From Paracoccus shanxieyensis (GTDB taxonomy: Bacteria > Pseudomonadota > Alphaproteobacteria > Rhodobacterales > Rhodobacteraceae), in NCBI RefSeq assembly GCF_009711265.1, contig NZ_WMII01000002.1:124001-188000 (forward strand): a DNA stretch of 64,000 bases, in the 5' to 3' direction. The translations under genes were made by a program, and so were the position numbers. The notes beneath the pieces were generated by a model that saw only the letters and a program-made list of their open reading frames with translations, did not search any database and had not been told where the DNA came from. Numbering within the stretch: the stretch's first letter is position 1; every line of letters begins with the position of its first letter. Of the stretch, positions 57,922 to 64,000 are shown piece by piece.

Positions 57922-58881
57922 ATGCTAAGCCGCACTGCCTCGAACCTGTTCTGGATGGGACGTCATCTGGAACGCGCCGATACCGCCGCCCGTCTGCTGG
58001 ATGTGGGCGCGCGCATCACCTTGCTGCCGAATACCGACGAAGGTTATCGCAATGAATGGGAATCGCTGCTGCGGGCGGCAGGGGCGCAGATCCCCTTTGC
58101 CGAACGCTATGGCGATCAGATCAATCAGGAAAACATCGAAAGCTGGCTGTTCTTCGACACGGGCAACCCGTCTTCGGTCGTATCCTGTTTTGAACGGGCG
58201 CGCGAAGGCGGGCGGATCGTGCGCACCGCGCTGACCAGTCAGGTCTGGGACGCGCTGAACACCGCCTATCAGGAATTGCGCCAGTTGCAGCGCCAGCCCC
58301 GCGACAAGCTGGACACGGCAATGCTGACCGATTTCACCACGCGCCACAGCTCCACGGTGCGCGGCGCGATCAATGCCACGCAGCTGCGCAATGACGGCTG
58401 GCACTTCATCAATCTGGGCTATTCGCTGGAGCGCGCCGACGCGACATCGCGGCTGCTGGACGTGAAGTATTACGTGCTGCTGCCGCGGGTGGAATTCGTC
58501 GGCTCGGGTCTGGACAATTACCAGTGGCAGGTGATCCTGCGCGCGCTGTCGGCGCATCGGTCCTTTCACTGGGCTTACGGCGGAGAGATCACGGCGGCCA
58601 AGGTCGCGGATTTCCTGATCCTGAACGGCGAAAGCCCGCGTTCGCTGCTAACCTCTCTGTATGAGGCGGTGTGGAACCTTGACGGGCTGGTGCGCCGCTA
58701 TGGCGAAGACGTGCCCTCGGCTGCGTCGAAACAGGCGCGGCAGACGCTGGAATCGCTGATGGCCCGCGATATCGAGGCGATTTTCGACGAGGGCCTGCAC
58801 GAATTCCTGACATGGTTCATCGGTGAGATCGGCGCCATCTCGAACGCGGTGCATGAAGACTATTTCAGCGGCCGGATGTGA
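57922..58881 (+). CDS. Alpha-E domain protein (DUF403)
   Basis: 319 residues, all-helical. MLSRTASNLFWMGRHLERAD opens as in the alpha-E family (COG2307), and NDGWHFINLGYSLERADATSRLLDVKYY is a second copy-like block with the same E-R-A-D pattern. Function unknown; the family occurs almost always beside the permuted ATP-grasp and may be its partner. It is followed by 10 bases and then the transglutaminase gene. Confidence 0.92.
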   Translation: MLSRTASNLFWMGRHLERADTAARLLDVGARITLLPNTDEGYRNEWESLLRAAGAQIPFAERYGDQINQENIESWLFFDTGNPSSVVSCFERAREGGRIVRTALTSQVWDALNTAYQELRQLQRQPRDKLDTAMLTDFTTRHSSTVRGAINATQLRNDGWHFINLGYSLERADATSRLLDVKYYVLLPRVEFVGSGLDNYQWQVILRALSAHRSFHWAYGGEITAAKVADFLILNGESPRSLLTSLYEAVWNLDGLVRRYGEDVPSAASKQARQTLESLMARDIEAIFDEGLHEFLTWFIGEIGAISNAVHEDYFSGRM

Positions 58882-58891
58882 GGGGAGCGCA

Positions 58892-59692
58892 ATGAGGCTG
58901 AAGATCACCCATGAAACCGCCTATAGCTATGACACTCCGGTCGAGGCTTTGGTGCAAAGCCTGCGGCTGACGCCATCTTCGCATGAAGGGCAGCGGGTCG
59001 GCGACTGGCGCATTCTGGTCGAAGGCGGCCAGCGCGGCGCCGCCTTCCGCGACGGTGCGGGCGACTGGATCGAAGGCTGGACCGTGCGCGGCCCCATCGG
59101 CACGGTGCGGGTCAGCATCGACGGGCTGGTGGAGACCCGCGACACGGCAGGCGTCCTGCGCGGCCACCGCGAGACGGTGCATCCGCTGGTCTATCTGCGC
59201 GAAACGGTCGCGACCAAGCCGGACGAGGCGCTGACCGAACTGGCGCATTCGGTTCAGGCGCAGGACACGCTGGATCTGGCGCACCGCCTTAGTGCCGCCA
59301 TCGGCGAGATGGCCGAATTCGTGCCGGGCGTGACGCAATCGCAGACCTCGGCTGCGCAGTTCATGGAACAGCGGCAGGGGGTCTGTCAGGATTATGCCCA
59401 TGCGCTGATCACCTGCGCGCGGGTGCGCGGGCTGCCGTCGCGCTATGTCTCGGGCTATCTGCATTCCGATCAGGACGGCCAGCCGCATGACGCAGCCCAC
59501 GCCTGGGCCGAGGTGCATGTCGGCGCGTTGGGGTGGGTCGGGTTCGACGCGGCCAATGCCTGCTGCCCGGACGAACGCTATGTGCGGCTGGGATCGGGCT
59601 ATGACGCGCAGGACGCGGCCCCGGTGCGCGGCATGGCCTTCGGCACCGGCGCGGAAAGTCTGGATGTCCGCGTCCACGTCGAAGAGCAATAA
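58892..59692 (+). CDS. Transglutaminase-like cysteine protease
   Basis: 266 residues. The beta-rich N terminus MRLKITHETAYSYDTPVEAL is typical of the bacterial family. The catalytic triad is Cys in RQGVCQDYAHALITCARVRG, His in DAAHAWAEVHV, and Asp in WVGFDAANAC. AGGGGAGC precedes the ATG at 58892; an earlier in-frame ATG overlaps the alpha-E gene and is less likely. In this operon type it is predicted to cleave or form peptide bonds. Confidence 0.92.
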   Translation: MRLKITHETAYSYDTPVEALVQSLRLTPSSHEGQRVGDWRILVEGGQRGAAFRDGAGDWIEGWTVRGPIGTVRVSIDGLVETRDTAGVLRGHRETVHPLVYLRETVATKPDEALTELAHSVQAQDTLDLAHRLSAAIGEMAEFVPGVTQSQTSAAQFMEQRQGVCQDYAHALITCARVRGLPSRYVSGYLHSDQDGQPHDAAHAWAEVHVGALGWVGFDAANACCPDERYVRLGSGYDAQDAAPVRGMAFGTGAESLDVRVHVEEQ

Positions 59693-59766
59693 CCAACTTT
59701 CAGCCATATTGCGCGGCGTCGCGGCGGAATTTATGTCTCGGTCAGGATCATCTTGAAGGGCGCGCG

Positions 59767-60492
59767 ATGACTTACTGCGTGGGCATGAAGCTGGATGCCG
59801 GGCTGGTGCTTTTGTCGGATACCCGCACCAATGCGGGGCTGGATAACATATCGACCTATCGCAAGATGTTCTTCTTCGAGGAACCGGGCGAGCGGGTAAT
59901 CGCCATCATGACCGCAGGCAGCCTGTCGGTCACCCAGACCACGCTGGGCCGCCTGCGCGAGGCGATCGACGATCCCGATGCCGATGAGACCACCTCGATC
60001 ATGAAGACCGGCTCGATGTTGCAGGTCGCGACCATGATCGGCGAGACGCTGAACACCACCCGCCGCGAGATCGCCGAGCAGACCCGCGAATTAAGCCAGC
60101 AGGCCAGCGCCAGCATGATCGTCGCAGGCCAGCGCCGGGGCGGCGACATGCGGCTGTTCCTGATCTATCCGCAGGGCAACTTCATCGAGGCAACCGAGGA
60201 CACGCCCTTTCTGCAGATCGGCGAACACAAATACGGCAAGCCGATCCTTGACCGCGTGGTGCGCCCCGATACCAGTCTGGCGGATGCGCAAAAGGCGGTG
60301 CTTCTGTCGATGGATTCGACCTTGCGATCCAATCTGTCGGTGGGGATGCCGCTGGATCTTGCCGTCATCGAAAAAGACAGCCTGCGCATTGGCTTGCGTC
60401 GCCGCATACTGGACGGAGACCCCGCCTTCATGGCAATGTCGGCGGCATGGTCTGCGGCTCTTCGGGACAGTTTCGGGAAGGTGACGATCTGA
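59767..60492 (+). CDS. Anbu (ancestral beta-subunit, proteasome-like peptidase)
   Basis: 241 residues. MTYCVGMKLDAGLVLLSDTR shows the proteasome-fold N terminus with Thr2 as the likely nucleophile after methionine removal, then the conserved SDTRTNAGLDNIS segment and K33 (TYRKMFFF), as in Anbu. Walls of alternating beta strands and helices follow. Anbu forms lock-washer-like assemblies; its substrate is unknown. It follows the ATP-grasp, alpha-E and transglutaminase genes, the standard neighbourhood. The ATG follows GAAGGGCGCG. Confidence 0.93.
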   Translation: MTYCVGMKLDAGLVLLSDTRTNAGLDNISTYRKMFFFEEPGERVIAIMTAGSLSVTQTTLGRLREAIDDPDADETTSIMKTGSMLQVATMIGETLNTTRREIAEQTRELSQQASASMIVAGQRRGGDMRLFLIYPQGNFIEATEDTPFLQIGEHKYGKPILDRVVRPDTSLADAQKAVLLSMDSTLRSNLSVGMPLDLAVIEKDSLRIGLRRRILDGDPAFMAMSAAWSAALRDSFGKVTI

Positions 60493-60552
60493 CAACTCGA
60501 CCTGTCCTGCCGGTTGCCTGACCTGTTTTTGTTCACGAGGAGAGTTGTTTGA

Positions 60553-61893
60553 ATGGGCCTGGACTTCACCCGTCCGTCGACGGAGGTGTTCCACCTTCCG
60601 TCTGTGCACCCCGGAATGCACTATATCCAATCGCAGCCGGATCCGCTGCTGCGCAAGGTTCCCGCCGCTGATCTGCGGATCTTCGCGGCCAGCGACCATG
60701 ATCCCATCCTTGAGATGCAGCAATCTGCCATCGACCGGCAGGAACAGCGCCTGCCGCGCGCCGCGATGGAAATCGCCTCGGCCCCAGTGGTGCTGCAGCG
60801 GGCGCAGTTTCGCCCCTATTTCACCACCATCGCCGGGCGGGCATGGCTGAACGGCGCCTCGGGCGACCGGCTGTGGCATCAGCTTGACAGCCATCTGCGC
60901 GACGACGCCGCGCGCGAGGCGCTGCATGACAGCTTTCGCCACGCCCGCGCGGCGGATCGTGCCCCTGCGCCGGTCTGGCCCGACGATGCGGGCGATCTGG
61001 AAATCGCGCTGGGTCTGATGCATGGCGTTGGCCATGAGCGGGCCTTGTCGGGCATGTTGTCGGGGCTTGCGCATTTCGCGCAGGACGGCTCGGACCAGAT
61101 CATCAACCTGCATGTGCCCAGCGGCGGTTTTGCCGATGAGCTTGCGCTGTTCGTCGAGGCGCTGTTTCCCCAGCTTGCGCCCCGGCTGCGCTTTCGCAGC
61201 GCGCCCCGGCGCTATGAGGCGGTGCGCAGCGTCTTCAGCCATCGTCATTATCTGTATCAGGCGCAGGATGACGGCGTGGATGACAGCTTGCAGCAGGCGG
61301 GTTGGCCCATGCCCGGATCGGCCCCGCAAAGCCGTCGGCAGGTCGCCGTGGCGTCCTATGACAGCGGCATGCGGCTGGCGCGGCAGGCCGGGTTGGCGCA
61401 GGTGTCGCCGGAATTGCGTGCCTCGATGCCGTCGCTGGTCTGGATCGCGCCGCGCGGCGGCGACGGGGCGCTGACCGGGCAGGCGGCCTTGCTTGAGGAT
61501 CTGCGCCAGCGCGGCTTTGCCCAGCTTCGCCCGGAACGCCTGACCCCGCTGCAGCGGATTGCGGCCATGCAGACCGCCGATATCGTGGTCATCCCGCAAG
61601 GGGCTGCGGTGTCCGAGACGTTCTGGCTGCGCCCGGATGCCTTGGTGATCCATCTGATGGCGTGCCAGAACCTGATCCAGAGCGCGGGCGATCTGTTGCC
61701 ATTGGCCCATGTCGCGGGCTGCCGGTTCCATGTCGTCTTCGTGGATATTGCGGATGTCACCACGCCCGACGATATGCCGCGCCGCGCGGCTCAGCAGCAC
61801 AGCCTGCAGATCGGCCGCCGCGCCACCGCCCGCGTCACCCAGATGATCGACGCCGAGTTGCAGGGCCGTCAGCGCAATACGCTTTACGCCTGA
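60553..61893 (+). CDS. Possible GT61-like glycosyltransferase
   Basis: 446 residues. The C-terminal block MQTADIVVIPQGAAVSETFW, then PDALVIHLMACQNL, resembles the donor-site end of family 61 glycosyltransferases. The N-terminal half has no motif I can assign. GAGGAGAG lies about 9 bases before the ATG. It follows the Anbu gene after 60 bases and may share its transcript. Its last 10 bases overlap the 3' end of mutS on the other strand. The family call is moderate at best. Confidence 0.6.
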   Translation: MGLDFTRPSTEVFHLPSVHPGMHYIQSQPDPLLRKVPAADLRIFAASDHDPILEMQQSAIDRQEQRLPRAAMEIASAPVVLQRAQFRPYFTTIAGRAWLNGASGDRLWHQLDSHLRDDAAREALHDSFRHARAADRAPAPVWPDDAGDLEIALGLMHGVGHERALSGMLSGLAHFAQDGSDQIINLHVPSGGFADELALFVEALFPQLAPRLRFRSAPRRYEAVRSVFSHRHYLYQAQDDGVDDSLQQAGWPMPGSAPQSRRQVAVASYDSGMRLARQAGLAQVSPELRASMPSLVWIAPRGGDGALTGQAALLEDLRQRGFAQLRPERLTPLQRIAAMQTADIVVIPQGAAVSETFWLRPDALVIHLMACQNLIQSAGDLLPLAHVAGCRFHVVFVDIADVTTPDDMPRRAAQQHSLQIGRRATARVTQMIDAELQGRQRNTLYA

Positions 61894-64000
61894 GACCCCA
61901 GCAGCCCACGCAGTTCATAGACCAGATCCAGCGCCTCGCGGGCGCTGATCGTGTCGGGATTGACCCCCAGCAGCCGGTCCTCGACCGCCGAGCCCTTGGG
62001 TTGGGCGGCGACCGGCGGCGGGGCTGCGCGAAACAGCGGCAGATCGTCCAGCAGCGCCGCCTGTTTGCCGCCGCCCTCGCCGTTTTCCAGCTGGTGCAGG
62101 ATTTCCTTGGCGCGCTCGACGACCGAGCCGGGAAGCCCGGCCAGCCGCGCCACCTGCACGCCATAGCTGCGATCCGCCGCGCCCTTGCGGACCTCGTGCA
62201 GAAAGATCACCTCGCCTTCCCATTCGCGCACGCTGACGGTGGCGTTTTCGACGCCGGGCAGCCGGGCCGACAGGCTGGTCATTTCATGATAATGCGTGGC
62301 GAACAGCGCGCGGCAGCGGTTCTTGGCGTGCAGATGTTCCATCACCGCCCAGGCGATGGACAGCCCGTCCCAGGTCGCCGTGCCGCGCCCGATTTCGTCA
62401 AGGATCACCAGCGCGTGGTCATCGGCCTGGTTCAGGATGGCGGCGGTTTCCACCATCTCGACCATGAAGGTGGACCGTCCCCGCGCCAGATCATCCGCCG
62501 CGCCCACGCGGCTGAACAGCTGGCTGACAAGGCCGATATGGGCGCGGGTTGCCGGCACAAAGCCGCCAGCCTGCGCCAGAATGGCGATCAGCGCGTTCTG
62601 GCGCAGAAAGGTCGATTTGCCCGCCATGTTCGGGCCGGTCAGCAGCCAGATCGCCGGTGTCGCGGCTTCGGTCAGGGCGCAGTCATTGGCGACGAACGCC
62701 TCGCCCTTGCGGCGCAGGGCGCGTTCGACGACGGGATGGCGTCCGCCCTCGATCACGAAGGCGCGGCTGTCATCGACGGTGGGGCGCACCCAGCCTGCGC
62801 CGGTGGCCAGATCGGCAAAGGCGGCGGTCAGGTCGATTTCCGCCAGCGCCCGCGCCGCCTGACCGATCTGGGCCGCGCGGTCCAGCACGGCGCGGCACAG
62901 GCGGGCAAAGATCTCGCGCTCGATCTCAAGCGCGCGGTCGCGGGCGTTCAGGATACGGGTCTCCAGCTCGGACAGCTCGACCGTGGTGAAGCGGATCTGG
63001 TTCGCGGTGGTCTGGCGGTGGATGAAACGCTCGGGCATGGCCAGCATCCGCTCGGCATGGGTCGAGGTCGTTTCGATGAAATAGCCCAATACGTTGTTAT
63101 GCTTGATTTTCAGGCTGATGACGCCGGTTTCGGCGATGTAATCGGCCTGCATCCCTGCAATCACGCCCCGGCCTTCGTCGCGCAGCCTGCGGGTTTCGTC
63201 CAGATCGTCGTCATAGCCGGGCGCGGTAAAGCCACCGTCGCGGGTCAAGAGCGGCGGCTCGGCCACCAGCGCGTCGTCCAGCAGGTCGATCAGCGCGTCA
63301 TGGCCGGTCAGGTCGCGGGCGGCATCGGCCAGCACCTGTGCGCTGTCATCGCCCAACCGCGCGGCAATCGCCGCGCCCTGCGTCAGCCCGGCCCGGATCG
63401 CGGCCAGATCGCGCGGCCCGCCACGTTCCAGCGCCAGCCGCGACAGCGCGCGGTCCATGTCTGGCGCGCGCGACAGCGCCTCGCGCAGATCCGAGGTCAG
63501 GCGCGGATCATCCGTCAGATCCGCCACCGCCGCCTGCCGCGCATGGATGACCCCCAGATCGCGCGAGGGCGCGCTGATGCGCCGTTCCAAAAGCCGCGCC
63601 CCCGCGGCGGTCACGCTGCGGTCGATGGCGGCCAGAAGGCTGCCCTCGCGCCCGCCCGACAGGGCCTGCGTCAGTTCAAGGTTGCGCCGGGTCGCGGCGT
63701 CGATCTGCATGGCGCCGCCCGCCGCCTCGCGCACCGGCGCGCGCAGAAGCGGCATTCGGCCTTTCTGCGTCAGGTCCAGATAATCGGCGATGGCGCCCAT
63801 CGCGGCCAGTTCCGGGCGGCTGAAACTGCCGAAACCCTCCAGCGTTTCGACCTGAAACAGCGCCGACAACCTGCGCGAGGCCGCGGCGCTGTCAAAGCTG
63901 CCGGGGGGCAGTTCGGTCAGCGCCACCCCGGCCTCGGCGGCGATATCGTCAAGCCGCGCGCCTTCGACCGCCAGCAATTCGCGCGGTGCGTGGCGCGCCA
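61884..64000 (-). CDS. mutS: DNA mismatch repair protein MutS (5' end outside window)
   Basis: About 705 C-terminal residues of a protein usually near 870; the reading frame is still open at the right edge (RHAPRELLAVEGARLDD). Walker A GPNMAGKSTFLRQNA, LARGRSTFMVEM and Walker B LVILDEIGRGTATWDGLSIAW identify the ATPase domain, with FATHYHEMTSL after it. The N-terminal mismatch-binding domain (with the Phe-X-Glu) lies outside. It converges with the GT61-like gene, overlapping by 10 bases. Confidence 0.97.
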   Translation of the reverse strand, partial: ARHAPRELLAVEGARLDDIAAEAGVALTELPPGSFDSAAASRRLSALFQVETLEGFGSFSRPELAAMGAIADYLDLTQKGRMPLLRAPVREAAGGAMQIDAATRRNLELTQALSGGREGSLLAAIDRSVTAAGARLLERRISAPSRDLGVIHARQAAVADLTDDPRLTSDLREALSRAPDMDRALSRLALERGGPRDLAAIRAGLTQGAAIAARLGDDSAQVLADAARDLTGHDALIDLLDDALVAEPPLLTRDGGFTAPGYDDDLDETRRLRDEGRGVIAGMQADYIAETGVISLKIKHNNVLGYFIETTSTHAERMLAMPERFIHRQTTANQIRFTTVELSELETRILNARDRALEIEREIFARLCRAVLDRAAQIGQAARALAEIDLTAAFADLATGAGWVRPTVDDSRAFVIEGGRHPVVERALRRKGEAFVANDCALTEAATPAIWLLTGPNMAGKSTFLRQNALIAILAQAGGFVPATRAHIGLVSQLFSRVGAADDLARGRSTFMVEMVETAAILNQADDHALVILDEIGRGTATWDGLSIAWAVMEHLHAKNRCRALFATHYHEMTSLSARLPGVENATVSVREWEGEVIFLHEVRKGAADRSYGVQVARLAGLPGSVVERAKEILHQLENGEGGGKQAALLDDLPLFRAAPPPVAAQPKGSAVEDRLLGVNPDTISAREALDLVYELRGLLGSQA

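Overview
This 64 kb window is a high-GC alphaproteobacterial chromosome segment, most likely Rhodobacterales and probably Paracoccus. The evidence is the gene content (bzt-type amino-acid ABC transporter, malyl-CoA lyase of the ethylmalonyl-CoA pathway, phosphatidylcholine synthase, ATP12 chaperone), the short-LID adenylate kinase, GTG starts, and a luxR/luxI pair directly behind rplQ as I recall it for the pdnR/pdnI locus of Paracoccus denitrificans. No rRNA, tRNA, CRISPR array, insertion sequence or prophage was recognised.

Layout. (1) 1-20.9 kb: the ribosomal superoperon: rpsG (partial), fusA, tuf, then S10 (rpsJ to rpsQ), spc (rplN to adk) and alpha (rpsM, rpsK, rpoA, rplQ). The order is canonical, with two breaks: an AT-richer DUF429-like gene behind a terminator and a G-rich stretch between tuf and rpsJ, and two non-ribosomal genes (a secreted outer-membrane-type protein and a PH-domain protein) behind a terminator between rpmD and rplO. 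Several gaps inside the cluster carry strong hairpins. (2) 21.2-22.6 kb: LuxR-type receptor and acyl-homoserine-lactone synthase. (3) 22.6-26.7 kb: rarA, crcB, an rluC-like gene, a HAD phosphatase and an ATP12 chaperone, joined by four successive ATGA overlaps. (4) 26.9-31.5 kb: bztABCD-type transporter with a large hairpin after the binding-protein gene, then a small acidic RTX protein. (5) 32.5-47 kb: mixed metabolism and envelope: D-amino-acid aminotransferase divergent from mcl1, an Opp/Dpp-type permease and ATPase operon without its own binding protein, an MFS exporter, dadA, a GlsB-type membrane protein, an L,D-transpeptidase lipoprotein, a Lys/Ala/Glu-rich protein, a lytic transglycosylase, a peptide-type binding protein and pcs. 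(6) 47-51 kb: the phosphorylated serine pathway, serB divergent from serC-serA. (7) 51-54.3 kb: a Ser/Thr-type phosphatase, creA, hspQ, and an RsbW/RsbV-like partner-switching pair resembling RbaW/RbaV of Rhodobacter capsulatus. (8) 54.4-61.9 kb: a serralysin-type RTX metalloprotease, then the least understood system here: circularly permuted ATP-grasp, alpha-E, transglutaminase-like protease and the proteasome-like Anbu subunit in one operon, followed by a possible GT61-like glycosyltransferase. (9) mutS enters from the right edge on the minus strand and is cut by the window.

Functionally, the left third is translation and secretion. The middle is amino-acid uptake (Bzt, Opp/Dpp) and turnover (D-amino acids, serine) with cell-wall remodelling. 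The right end combines regulation, a secreted protease and a predicted peptide-ligation/proteolysis module. All domain calls are from reading the translated sequence; no database search was run.
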